DNA of 64,000 nucleotides from Vombatus ursinus (lineage: Eukaryota; Chordata; Mammalia; Diprotodontia; Vombatidae): positions 45,419,631 to 45,483,630 of the forward strand of contig NW_020954585.1 of the NCBI RefSeq assembly GCF_900497805.2, read 5' to 3'. Of this stretch, positions 24,661-35,600 are shown in pieces. Within the stretch, counting starts at the first letter, position 1. Every line of letters starts with the position of its first letter. The notes below the pieces were generated by a model. The model did not search any database and was not told the origin of the DNA. It saw nothing but the letters and a program-made list of their open reading frames with translations. The position numbers were made by a program, and so were the translations under genes.

Positions 24661-26350
24661 TCTCAGAATCTTTCTTCCTCCAAAACCCTGAAGAAAGACT
24701 GGAATGTATTGACACTGGAAGACTGAAGACTGAATCTCTTTTTTCTCCAGCTCTCAGCAACTCCACCCTCATGCAGGCCCAGAACATTGAGTACCCGATA
24801 TCCAACAGTGAAGAGAGAGTCCCATACAATTGGCCCTTTGAGCCAAAGGTAACACAGGGATAGATGAAGGTAAAGTATAGCACTTGGATTCAAACAATTA
24901 ATTTCACAAGTCCAAGATGGGGAACATATTGCTAGACAGTAGTTCATCTGGAAAAAATCTGGGGATTTTAGTGGACTGCAAACTCAACATGAGTTGACCG
25001 TTGTCATATATAGGGGTGTGTGCCGGTAAATGTGTAGCAAATAGTTCTGGGGTGGGGAAGATTATGAGTGGAATACATTTAAGTTTAATCTGCATTATAT
25101 TTTCTCCACCTCTTTCAATCAATCTATAAATCAACAATAAATCAAGCCTTGACTTGTAGCATTTACCAATTTCTGAAGGGCAGAATCTCACACTAAACAC
25201 TTAACTATCAGTTAAATACTCTTGCATACAAACATTGCAAGTAACAAAGCATCCCTAATAGGTACAGGAAAGCCTTTATATCAACCCCCAGAATATGCAA
25301 AAAACACATAAAAGGACTCACTGTAATCCCTAAACAATCACTGCAATTATCATCCCTCTCTAGGGAGTCCCATTTTCCCCAGGGCCCTCCAGAATCATAG
25401 CACCTATCCTCAAAAGGGCAGTGATCTTGGGGTTTCTGGTGAGGTAGCCCTCCAATTGTTTAGTGAGTAAAGCTTTCCACAGGATATATGTAATCCTCTA
25501 GAATCAATTTTATCGTGCAGTTTGCACTCCCCTCAGAAGAGAAGTGTACTTGGTGTTAATACACATTCATGGTCATACTAGAAACCTACATCATTAAATG
25601 CTAGCTATATAGGCTTTCAGCCTTATTTTACTAACCTAAGGACATGTTTCCTTGGAAGTGAAATGCACCTGAGGTTACTGAAAAGACATAATATCAGAAC
25701 CATCTGAATAACTCATGGTAATAGCAGAAAGCAAAGGTCAGGTCCCTTGCTCCCCTATATTGTAACTGTAGTCCCTTATTGCTCTCATTCTCAGCACCAG
25801 GAATTCTCATGAAGAGTCCCACTGCCCAGGAAATGAAATATCCCTTCTCTTAAATGCTTGTTCAATTGAATCTCCAAACTCTCAGACTTGGAATTGCTAA
25901 AGAGGCAGTCCCTGAGACTGGTACTGACCAGAAAATTCCCTTGTCTCATTAGAAGGCTAGATTGTTCTGGAAAACCCCCCAGGGCCTAGATTCTAGGGTT
26001 CAGGAATTCAAACCGTACAGGCACTATCCCCTTTTCTAGACAAACAGCCGGGGTTCAAGAGAAATAGACACTCCTCCAGGAACTTCTACCACTTATGGAT
26101 ATAGTATACCCTTTCCACAATGCCCACCTTTGAGCAGTTACACCATTTGCTCTCTAAAACTGAGCCCAAAAACTCTCCTCTTGGGACACTTGAGGGGAAA
26201 GCATGGCTGCCTCGACCTCAAGACAGTCATTAACAGAACCAGTTCTTGGCTCTGCTCAACTTTCAGAATCTCTTCAGAAGTAGTAGTAGCTGTTGCATCC
26301 TCTAGTTTGATTCTTGCAACAGGTAGGGAAATAGCATTAATATCTCTGTT
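24661..26350. other. No recognised gene
   Basis: Moderately AT-rich sequence without known repeat landmarks that I can name. It may be the continuation of the family B element. Short ORFs are without domains. Confidence 0.35.
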
Positions 26351-26357
26351 TTACATT

Positions 26358-26650
26358 AAGGCAACTAGGTGGCTTGCCAAGAGGGTATTGGTCTTAGAGT
26401 TAGGAAGACCTGAATTCAAATCCTTCCTCAGATACTCATGGGGCAAGTCACTTAACCTTTTTCAGCCTCAGTTTCTTCATCTGTAAAACAGATAATAATA
26501 GTATCTACCATACAGGGATTTTGTGAGGATCAAATTACTATGTGTAAAGCACTTTGTAAACCTCAAAGGGCTAAATAAATGCCATTGTTATTATTGTTGT
26601 TATTATTATATTGTTATAGTTTTATTTATTGTATTATTATTATTACTGTT
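26358..26650 (+). mobile_element. THER/MIR-type SINE, long copy
   Basis: AAGGCAACTAGGTGGCTTGC head, 'TCATCTGTAAAACAGATAATAATAGTA', 'GTGAGGATCAAATTA', 'CTAAATAAATGCCATTGTTATTATTG' tail. Confidence 0.88.
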
Positions 26651-26754
26651 GTTTAGGACTTCCCAGGCCTTGGCTTCCTACACTGTACAATTAGAGCATT
26701 TTCCTAGGTGATTTGTGAAGACCTTTCTAGTTTTGACATTCTAGGTTCCTATGA

Positions 26755-26900
26755 GCAAACAACAAGTGAAAAGAACACTGAACTTAGAGAATCTGGGTTC
26801 AGATTTTGGCTTTGCTACTTACTATGTGTCCTTGGGCAAGTAACTAACCTTTCCTGGGCCTCAATTTACTTTATCTATATGTAAAGGGAAGGGGTCAATA
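26755..26900 (+). mobile_element. MIR-family SINE
   Basis: CACTGAACTTAGAGAATCTGGG..'TTGGGCAAGTAACTAACC'. Confidence 0.7.
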
Positions 26901-26943
26901 GAATAAGTCAATCAAATCACCCCTCCAACATTTAAAGTAAGTG

Positions 26944-27013
26944 TCAAAATGCTAACCCTGATACTTTTACCAGGTATTTTTACCTGGTAAAAGTATCAGG
27001 GTTAGCATCTTGA
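26944..27013. repeat. Long near-perfect hairpin (inverted repeat)
   Basis: Arms 26949-26976 and 26981-27008 are exact reverse complements (28 of 28) with a 4-base TTTT loop. Allowing one mismatch, they extend to 33 bases per arm (26944-27013). No target duplication or transposon terminus is seen. Confidence 0.97.
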
Positions 27014-28185
27014 AACTCCAATCAATCGTAGACTTTAGACTGAGTAAAGAAAAAGTCCTTTATCAATTGTAGTGATGATCTTGCACAGGACCATGTTCCA
27101 ATTGACTGAGGAAGCTGGTTCGTGTCCTGTGGGTTATCTATAAAGTATCCAGTTCAGGACTGAGAAAAGTGAGTGCCTGGAAGTGAGGAGGAGACAATAT
27201 ACCAGCTATGCCCTTGAGAAGGAATTGATGGAGGGGGCGGGGGGGGAGAGCCTTGGCTTTTGTCTCAGTTTTAATCTCCCCATCCAAACTCATTTTGATT
27301 TCAGGAACTTCAAAATTCACATCTTACCACTTCTGTCCTAACCAAGCCCCCTGTTTGGCATTGGCTGATGACGTTGCCTGAATGCAAGAACAGGCTGGTC
27401 AAGATGACTTCCTCTATCTATCTGTCTGTCTATCTATCTATCTATCCATCCATCCATCCATCCATCTATCTAACCACCCGTCCGTCCATCCATCTATCTA
27501 TCTATCCATACATACATACATGTAAAAGGAGGCAGTTGCATTAGAAGGTATCTAAGGTTCCCCTTCCAACTTTAAATTCTGCAACGTGAAGCGATTGGCC
27601 TGGGACTGTTCCATGTCCCCAGCGACCAAGGAGCCCTAGGGCCCCTAGAGAGCGCTCTTAGTCCAAAGTTGAGCTGAGAATGGTGGATACTGTTTTGCTG
27701 CTGCTGCTGAGAAGGGACTGCCAGGTATTAAGTCATTCTTGGAGCTCCGACAGCCAGAAGAGATTCAACCAATAAATCCAGACGGTGTTTGTGTTATCCT
27801 CTTTCCTTCCTGCTGTCCACACCCACTCAGAATGAGTGTTGTCTTCCTTCCCTACTCTTCAGCTCTCCTCCTTTTCACCCCAAAGTTTGCTGGGGTGTTA
27901 AGGGAGGGTAAAATACTCCTCAGAAGTCACAGCCAGAGCTGCCTCAAGGGCACAACAAATTAATGTGATCATCTGAGACTTGTCCCTCTTCCCTAATCTC
28001 TTCAGCCTGTTGCTGCCTCAGAGGCTGGGCAATGACTCATAATAACAGCTCCAATTTCTATGATGCTGCAAGGTTTACAAAGCACTTTTCCCCCCAACAA
28101 CGCTGTGAGGTTGCAATATAATTCACATTCCCGGGTGGTATTAAATACGACCCAAGGACCAGAAGACCAAGCTTTGAATACACAC
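27014..28185. other. No recognised gene; tetranucleotide repeat inside
   Basis: An impure CTAT/CCAT/CATA tetranucleotide microsatellite spans 27413-27522. 'GTTTACAAAGCACTTTTC..CTGTGAGGTTG' at about 28074 is a MIR3-like remnant. Confidence 0.5.
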
Positions 28186-28187
28186 AC

Positions 28188-28420
28188 TTACAAGCTGTGT
28201 GGCCATGGGCATGTCCCTTAGCTTCTCAAAGCCTCGGTTTCCTCATCTGTAAAATGAGATCAATAATAGTGCTAGGTTTGGAGTCAGGAAGATTTGGGTT
28301 CATATTTTCCCCCACTGCCCCTAGACATTTACTAGCTATGTGACCATGGGCAAATCACTTAACCTTCCTAAGCCTCAGTTTTCTCATCTGTAAAATGAGA
28401 ATAATCATACCCAGATGGTA
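28188..28420 (+). mobile_element. Two MIR/THER-type SINE fragments
   Basis: Two successive copies of 'CTGTGTGGCCATGGGCA..CCTCATCTGTAAAATGAGA' and 'CTAGCTATGTGACCATGGGCAAATC..CATCTGTAAAATGAGAATAATC'. Confidence 0.8.
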
Positions 28421-28481
28421 ATTTCTCAGTAACTGACCCATGTTCTCCTGGGAGAGAACCGATAGAATCTTGGATTCATCA

Positions 28482-28671
28482 TGCAACTGAATTAGTGGGA
28501 ATAATAAATACCACGAAGTGGTCACATTATTTGAAATTCTCGCTACATATTTTTCAAGGGACTGGAACTAATTACTCATATTTTAAATAACTGTAATTTT
28601 GAAGACTGTAAATTTGAACACAAGTGACCACTTCATAGGATTCATTATTCACACTAAGTAGGAACTGACTG
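28482..28671. mobile_element. Inverted-repeat MITE, pogo/Tigger-like (tentative)
   Basis: Left TIR GTGGGAATAATAAATACCAC..GAAGTGGTCAC and, in complement, right TIR GTGTGAATAATGAATCC..GAAGTGGTCAC, about 45 bases each. The right end reads CAGTCAGTTCC next to a TA, as in pogo-like elements. The left end is eroded. Non-coding. Confidence 0.7.
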
Positions 28672-29107
28672 TACTGCATTGGCAAGGAAATAATGTAGAA
28701 AAATGGGGCCCCCAGCTGAGAAGCCTTAAAGGACCAGCTTTTGGACTGGTGAGTTACTTAAGTATAAAAATCCTGAATCACGTGGTAGGAATTACGTCAA
28801 AGACCAGAGAAGCAATTTACTGGTGGCGAGGAAGTTCAGCAAGAGCATACTATTTCTCAAAATTACATTTAGACATAAAAGGGAGAAAAACTCTCTTATC
28901 TTGTGATACGTAGTGGTAATCTCTTAAAGAAGGAGACCCAAAGATGCATATGAGATTAGACTAAAACAAGCAAATGAAGAGTGTCGTTTAGGATAAGGAG
29001 CTGAGCAAGCAGCTGATACTGAATTAGAGTAGAAATCATTGGAGAGTTATAGAGTAAGATATCTGGTAATGTCACCTAACTTATGGTTAGAAAGCCATTT
29101 TTATTCC

Positions 29108-29262
29108 TTTTTTTTTTTTTTTTTTTGGCTAGGCAATGGGGTTGAGTGACTTGCCCAGGGTCACACAGCTAGCGAGTATCATGTGTCTGAGGCTGAATTT
29201 GAACTCAAGTCCTCCTAACTCCAGGGCCAGTACTCTATCCACTGCACCACCTAGCTGCCCCC
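29108..29262 (-). mobile_element. Marsupial SINE, short form
   Basis: T run, antisense core, 'CACCACCTAGCTGCCCCC' end. Confidence 0.93.
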
Positions 29263-30550
29263 AATTTTAATTCTTAAGACTTATCACACCCCTTGGCTGA
29301 TAGTAAACCTCTTTAGGTCTCTATTTCCCCAAAGTGAAAAGAAATTGAAAAATCAGCATATTTTAACCTCATCCCAGCCGCCCCTCTGTTCTATACAAAA
29401 TAGCAAATTCAGGGCTGGCTAGAGAATTCTAGAAGACTTTTATGCAAGTAGCAGCTTCTGTGATGGCTGCAGAATTATGACAGACACTGTGACCTTTCTT
29501 ATACTTTCCCCAGCAATATGTCACACTCTTGTTTTCCTTTTCTGACCTCCATTCTGCCCCCAACCATCTGTAAAAAAAAAAATTGCAGTTAAGTAAATGA
29601 GGTACACAAACATTTGTAACATACATCATTAACATGAAAAACTTAAAAATTGACATATAATATGACTATGTGTAATACTGTGCAGCAAATGTGAACACCT
29701 ATGATCACCATAGGGAACTCCCAGGGAAGAAACCCCTGTCGCTGCAAGGTAGGGTCTTGCCCACAGTCACAGAGGTATATGTCAGAGGGACAAGTGAATT
29801 GAGAGATTCATGAGGAGGCTGTAGAGGACGAGGCAATTCACAGAAGAGTCCAAAAAAAAGAGGTTAAAGGGCAGAGGTAATCTCAGCCTAAACCTCTGTA
29901 CATTCAAGGCTAAGAAGACAACTTTGGAAGCAGCGGTTGAGAAAGTTGATTAAAGATAGCTGTAGCTATTTCTGCAGAGGAAAAGTTTATTAATCATAAC
30001 ACCTCCATTCATTTATTCCTTCAGCCAGCCAGTCAGTCAATAAACATTTATTATAGCAGTCCTTGCTACGTCCCAGGCGCTAGGCTCATGACCTACGGTT
30101 TGTAGAGGACTCTGTCCTATAACTCTGTTCAAGTACCTACCTCACAGTGTTGTTAGATTCAAGTGAGATAATATACATAAAATGCTTTGTAAATCGTAAC
30201 CCCTCTATTAATGTCAGTTACTATTATTATCATACACTCCCTACTTCCCCCATCACCAAGATAAAGAGGTCAAGACTGTGCCTCCATCTGCCCTTTTATG
30301 ATTTCTTTTCCCCTTTCAGTTGCCCTGGATTGTCACAGCAAACTGATCTCACCTATATTAATGTTGCCACCACCCTTACGCCCTAGAGCCTCTCCAAACG
30401 TCCTAGTCAGGGCTCTGGCCACAGCTACCAATTGAACACAACTTCCACCCCTTCAGTCTACTGAAAGTAGTGGGAAGAATTAGTCTGGTTGCTATGTTTG
30501 TATGAATATCTTATTTCCCTAGCTCAGCCATAAGCTTCTGGGAAATGGAA
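29263..30550. other. No recognised gene
   Basis: Contains a 'CAGTCAATAAACATTTATTA..CCCAGGCGCTAGGCTC' dispersed repeat remnant (30020-30080) and a short MIR-like end (30135-30240). Confidence 0.4.
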
Positions 30551-30559
30551 ATTGTATCT

Positions 30560-30760
30560 GATAGAGGATCCTGGATCTCGAGCTGGAAGAAACCTTTGAG
30601 GTCATCTAGCACAGCCTTCTTTTTTTACAGATGAGGAAACTGAGGCCCAAGGAGGTTCAATGACTTGCCCAAGGTCACAGAGGCTATAAGCATTTAAAGT
30701 GGGATATGAACTGGACTTTCTGATTCCAGATTGAATACCATAGCATTTCCTTGAAGATAG
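30560..30760 (+). mobile_element. MIR-family SINE
   Basis: GAGGTCATCTAGCACAGCC, 'ACAGATGAGGAAACTGAGGCCC', 'GACTTGCCCAAGGTCACAGAGG'. Confidence 0.82.
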
Positions 30761-31297
30761 ATCTTTGAATTTATCTTTGAATATATCTTTCTACTGTACC
30801 ACATCACCCTCTTGAAGATATATCTTGAATTCCCCACTTGTCGCAGAAGCACTCAGCATAAGTGTTAAGAATCCATGTATGTTCCACACTACCCTTTTTT
30901 TTCCACTTAAATCTGCCAAATAGGGTCAGACGGTAATAAAAGAAGGTGATCCAACCTAATAATCCAACAGAAATTTATTTTAAATCTGCAAAGTCTAAGT
31001 AAAGCACTGTGCCAGGTGCAGGGGGGAAATGGTTTATTTTATTTATTTGTTTGTTGCTCTTGAGGACCATACAGTCTAATGGGAAGAGATGAACTGTATA
31101 GAAAGAAGCATGCATGATTCACAGTGCTCTAAGAAAATCTGAGGAGGGAGAAATCACTTTTAAGTTGGGTGGAGAAGTGGTGAGGAGAGAATAGATCTCA
31201 GGAGGCTTTGTGGAGGAGGTTAGTACCTGGGTTAGGCCTAGAACACGGGGAAAGATTTCAACAGGCAGAGATGTGATCCGGGCCTGGGGAACACCCT

Positions 31298-31442
31298 ATA
31301 CCAGGGGTGAGGAAACTGAGGCCTCAAGGCCACATGTTGCCCTCTAGGTCCTCAAGTGCACCCCTTTGACTTAATCTTGTTCTGTGAAGTGTTCAGTCAA
31401 AGGGCCACATGCGGCCTCGAGGTCACAAGTTCTCCACCCCTG
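31298..31442. mobile_element. hAT-like MITE, copy 2
   Basis: CAGGGGTGAGGAAACTGAGGCC..'TTCAGTCAAAGGGCCACATGCGG'..'TTCTCCACCCCTG', with the terminal CAGGGGTG/CACCCCTG inverted pair. Confidence 0.8.
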
Positions 31443-31539
31443 CACAGATATGGCCAAGCCAGCCATTAGCAGGATAAGATCAGCAACAGTTGTGTGTGGC
31501 AAGAGGTATGAAAGAGAGTCTAGAAAGAAAAAAGGATGG

Positions 31540-31920
31540 AGAATCAGTCAGTCAGTCAAATAGCATTTATTAAGTACCTAATATGTGCCTGGCACTGAGC
31601 TAAGTGCTTGGGGATGCCAAGAAAGGCAAAAGACAATCCCTGCTCGCAAGAAGCTCACAGTCTAACGGGAGAGACAACATACAAACAACTATATACAAAT
31701 AAGAGAGATACTTGAATGCTAGGCTTAGTTTGCACAGGCAACAGGGAGCCATCGAAGGTTTTGGAGCTAAAGAGCAATATGGTCAGACCTATGAATTAAG
31801 AAGATGATTTAGGCAACTGTCTGGAGCCTAGATTAGAGAAGCATTAGATAGAGGTAGAGTGACCAGTTGGGAGACCACTGCAATAATCCAAGCAAAAGAT
31901 AAGGAAAACCTAAACCTTAG
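31540..31920 (+). mobile_element. Old LINE-derived sequence (L3/CR1-like, tentative)
   Basis: AGTCAAATAGCATTTATTAAG..'GGCACTGAGCTAAGTGCTTGGGGATG'..'AGCTCACAGTCTAACGGGAGAG'..'AGGGAGCCATCGAAGG'..'CAATAATCCAAGCAAAAGAT'. Non-coding remnant. Confidence 0.5.
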
Positions 31921-32885
31921 TAGCATCCACACAGCTGGAGAGGAGATGGAGGGACTTAGTTCACAAAGAATAGGCAGATTCAGCTGTATTTCTGGGGCAG
32001 TAATTCACAGGAAAGGAGTAGAGTCTCTACAGTGGATGTTGGAAGGGGAGGCGGTAGTGAGAGCTGGGGAGGCTTCTTGAAAAGGCCAGCTATGGAAATG
32101 ACAGTGGGGAGGAGGAGGAAGGGATACTCATCCTCTCCTCTTCCTTCTCCACCATCCCAGCCAGCTCTACCCCCTTAACCTCAGTTTGGATTGGCCCTCC
32201 AGGTTAAGGTCTCCGCAGCAGCAGCAAGTCCAGGGAAAGGAGAAAGAAGAGAGAGAAGGATGGGAAATTCTTGTGGCCGTTCATCTGGGTAAATTGTTCC
32301 AGGGTGGTTAGTCTCTAGCATGTAAAAGGCTAAACTTCTTATATTCTTATTTATCAAAAATTAACTCCAGTGATACCACATATCCTGAGATGCAATCCCA
32401 GGCTACAATTTCAGCATAATGTACAAGCAAGAGCCAAAAAGGAAGAAATTATGAAATATTGAGAATATTGATCAGTATCATAAATATATAACTAGAAAGT
32501 AACTTTATCATCTTATCTAATTTTGATAAGGGGAAAATATTACTCTCTACTTCACTATAATACCCTTATGGGGAAACAAATATATGTGTATATATGTATG
32601 TGTGTGTGTGTGTGTGTGTACATATACATATAAAAATACCTTTTCAGAAATTATGAAACTTTTGGACTATAAAATCTCAAGAAAACAAAGATGTTAGGGG
32701 ACTTCACCCTGCTCCCTCCCCCATCACACACACCTACAACAAAAACCACTGTAATTTCTGTTCACCATTGATGATGAGTTATTGAGTCCCAAGTATGCCT
32801 GGCCTCTTGAAGCTGTCCTTTAACCTAAGCATAGGTTCAAACTCTCATGTTTGAAAGTTTACCTGACCTGGAGTTTGAACATTAT
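31921..32885. other. No recognised gene; TG microsatellite inside
   Basis: GT/TATG simple repeat at 32580-32632. The rest has no landmarks I can name. Confidence 0.4.
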
Positions 32886-33300
32886 TGCTTTTATTTTTTA
32901 AACATTATTTCATTTCCCCCCAATTACATGTTAAAAACAATTTTAACATTCTCTTTTTTTAAGTTTTGAGTTCCAAATTCTATCCCTCCCTCCCTTCCCT
33001 CCCCCCTCCCTGAGATGGTAAGTAATCTGTTAAAGGTTATACATGTACAATCATGAAAACATTTTTGTATTTGTCATTTTGTACAAGAAGACTTAAAGAA
33101 AGAAAGAAAGAAGGAGAAAGGAAGGAAGGAAGAAAGTGAAAAACAGTATGCTTCAGTCTGTATTCAGACAACATCAGTTCTTTCTCTAGAGGTGGATAGC
33201 ATTTTTTATCATGAGTCCTTTGGGATTGTCTTGGATCATTGTATTGCAGAGAATAGCCATAAACTTCTATTATTTATATACATTTAAAACAGGATAAATC
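32886..33300 (-). mobile_element. L1-type LINE 3' UTR, antisense
   Basis: The tract 'AGTTTTGAGTTCCAAATTC', a CCCTCCCTCCC-rich run, 'TTATACATGTACAATCATG', then 'TTCAGTCTGTATTCAGAC..CATCAGTTC' and 'GGATAGCATTTTTTATCATGAG' is the complement of the marsupial L1 3' UTR. A GAAA/GGAA purine run lies at 33093-33136. Confidence 0.7.
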
Positions 33301-33329
33301 TCAACAATGTAATATAGTGCATGACCCTT

Positions 33330-33500
33330 TTTCCTAGGATTGCAGAATGTTAAAGCTGGAAGAGGTCTTTAGTCATTTACTCCAACCCTCTTATTCTATT
33401 TATAAAGAAGATGAGGTCCAGAGATGGTAGATGACTTATCCTAGGTCACCCAGATAGATAGTGTCCCAATGAGGGTTAGTTTCCTGTTTTCTACACCAGT
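33330..33500 (+). mobile_element. MIR-family SINE
   Basis: GAATGTTAAAGCTGGAAGAGG..'GAAGATGAGGTCCAGAGATGG'..'CTTATCCTAGGTCACCCAG'. Lies just 3' of the receptor gene. Confidence 0.75.
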
Positions 33501-33629
33501 AATTTTTCTGCTATCTTGGAAAATATCACTGTCTTCATAACTAGGTTGGGGAGGTCTGAAACAAAATTTTGTTTGTTTGTTTGTTTGTTTTAATCTCCCA
33601 CAGTGCCTTCTCATGAAATAACTCACCGC

Positions 33630-34703
33630 TCATACAGAGCTGGCCTGGCAGAGCGTTCCCTTGATCTGAACAATGGCCATGGTCTCTGTTTGCCCAAGGC
33701 TCCCAGAGAGCTGAGACCTCTTGCTCCTGAGTTTAGACAAACAGAAATCACTCTTCTGGTGACTCTGGAGATATTCCTTGTAGTTATTAGAGAGCAGAGT
33801 ATAGAGGAAGGGGTTGATACAGCTGTTTCCATAGGCCAGGCAAGTGACAACGAAGTTGATATAGACTCCAGTGTTGCCAGCACTACTCCCTGGCTGCTGG
33901 TCATAGATGCTCAGTAGTTGCCAAAGCCAGAAAGGGATGAAGCAAATCCAATAGGTGAGGACGATGCTGAAGATCATGTAAAGGACCTTTTCCCGGGGGC
34001 ATCTCTTGGTTCTCTCAGCAGTAAAGACAACAGTTGTCTGGGACTGCCAGTAGGTCCTGGCCAGCCTGCCATACAAGTAGCAGATGGCTAGTCCAGGGGC
34101 CAGGATGCAGGTGTGGAAGAGGATGGTGAGATAGACCTTATAGGCCCCCAGCTGCCAAGTTGGGTGACACATGTGCTTGGTCACCCCATCTCGATGGCTT
34201 GTGCGAAGGTCTATGAGGATCATGGTGGGTAGGGCCAGGAGGAAGGACACCAGCCACACGATGCCAGTGACCATTCTTCTGTAGTTCCTAGACCGGCTGA
34301 TGGTATCCAAGGGTTTTACCACAGCCAAGTATCTCTCAGTGCTCATGACAGTGAGGATGAAGATACTGGCATGCATAGTGAGGAAGTCTAGACTGAACAG
34401 AGTCCTACAGCCAATGTCCCCAAAGTACCAATCCCTGGCAAAATAGGTGCAGACCACAAAGGGTATAGTGGACAGATACAGGAGGTCTGCTAGGGCCAGG
34501 TTAACGATATAAATGTACATGGAGCCTCCTAGCTTCATGGAGGAATTTATGACCACCAAGGTGTAGATATTGCCTATAGTGCCCACCAGACACATCAAGG
34601 CCAGGACACATCCCAGGAAGAAAGTAATAAAGATGCCATTGCTGTCCCCTGGTCCTTCAAAGGTGTCATTGGTGGTGACATTTGGGATATGTCCCAGCTC
34701 CAT
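33630..34703 (-). CDS. UTS2R: Urotensin II receptor-like class A GPCR (intronless coding region)
   Basis: The 357-residue ORF is a plasma-membrane seven-helix receptor; urotensin receptors bind the cyclic peptides urotensin II and URP and usually couple to Gq. Visible landmarks: N-glycosylation sequons at N8 and N12; N45 in TM1; NLALAD with D73 in TM2; C99 and C179 for the TM3-ECL2 disulfide; D106 in TM3 at the position that contacts the ligand lysine in UT receptors; the LDFLTMHASIF block (105-115) typical of the family; ERY 123-125; W150; P203; FIPFWLWQL (255-263) in TM6; YGNSCINPFLY (291-301) in TM7; C321 as a possible palmitoylation site. Human UTS2R is about 389 residues, and the difference is a shorter N-terminus and tail. 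The ATG has G at -3 and +4. The third intracellular loop and the ECL2 segment (about 167-180, roughly five residues longer than mammalian UTS2R) differ more than expected of a simple orthologue, so it may be another vertebrate UT subtype. Family certain, subtype uncertain. Confidence 0.95.
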   Translation of the reverse strand: MELGHIPNVTTNDTFEGPGDSNGIFITFFLGCVLALMCLVGTIGNIYTLVVINSSMKLGGSMYIYIVNLALADLLYLSTIPFVVCTYFARDWYFGDIGCRTLFSLDFLTMHASIFILTVMSTERYLAVVKPLDTISRSRNYRRMVTGIVWLVSFLLALPTMILIDLRTSHRDGVTKHMCHPTWQLGAYKVYLTILFHTCILAPGLAICYLYGRLARTYWQSQTTVVFTAERTKRCPREKVLYMIFSIVLTYWICFIPFWLWQLLSIYDQQPGSSAGNTGVYINFVVTCLAYGNSCINPFLYTLLSNNYKEYLQSHQKSDFCLSKLRSKRSQLSGSLGQTETMAIVQIKGTLCQASSV

Positions 34704-35333
34704 GTCACAGTATCATGCCAGAATCACGGACAACAGGAGAGCAGGGTCAGGATCAGGCGAACCCGCTGCAGGTAAAGGGATGTGCACAGGACCAGAGATT
34801 AAGGCTGGTGGCAGATTGGAATCTAGGGAGTCAAGATGGTGGTCAAGACGTGTGCAGGGAGCAGAGGCCAGGCCAAGTCAGGAATCCGCAAGAGACAGAA
34901 GAGTGAAGACAAGTCACCACATCTCAGAGTGTCCTGAGATAAATCTGACACCAAGGCCAAGGTCTGTTTTTTATCCAAAGACTTCTTATTTACTTTCTGT
35001 TAGGAACCAATCCCAGGGTGGACACAGCCCTGAGCCTGCCCATAGAAGAAAGCGGTTAAGTGGTTAGAAGGAGATACACCTGCAGCAGCTTCCCTTCTAA
35101 TGGTGTGGGAATTGTCAGGCTCCAGTTGTGAAAGTGCAGAGGGCAGTGAGACCTGGGTGTTGTGGGCACAGCAGAGATGAGCTCACCCACTAAGCTTCTC
35201 AACTCCACCAGTAAGCATTCAGAGTTTCCAAAAGGCATGTGGCAGCTCTCACCCCACCATGGCTGCTCTGGGTGGGCTTTGGCAACCAAATCCCCATTTA
35301 AGGCAGAAAAGAAGGAAATCAATCAGCTCTTAC

Positions 35334-35600
35334 CGTGAAATAAGGTGGAGAGGCTCCACAGGAAACTGGCCAGAGAAGCCTGCCTGGGGGGAGCTGGGAT
35401 GGGGTCAGAGCTCAGGGTGGAAGTTGGAAGGCAAAGAGCTAACAGGCTTTCTTCCCCAAAGCAGATTCCCAACAGACAGCTCAACTCAGTTCCTCTGCAG
35501 CCTGCTTTGTGCAAGGGATCAGCTCTAACTCCATGGATTGAAGAGTTCTTGGCAGGTGATTAGCATCCCGAAAACCCGCAAAAACCCTGCCTATGATGTC
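35334..35600 (-). other. Possible 5' non-coding exon of the urotensin receptor-like gene
   Basis: On the minus strand a strong splice donor (CACG|GTAAGAG) ends a segment at 35334. A matching acceptor with a pyrimidine-rich run (CCCTTTACCTGCAG|CG) ends at 34766. Joining them removes a 568-base intron and leaves 62 untranslated bases before the ATG at 34703. The exon start is not visible and the far boundary here is arbitrary. This rests on splice-site appearance only. Confidence 0.3.

Noticed and set aside
34570-35067. A 165-codon plus-strand frame opposite the receptor's 5' end
   Set aside because: It overlaps the receptor start on the other strand, has no domain and no promoter. It is a shadow frame.
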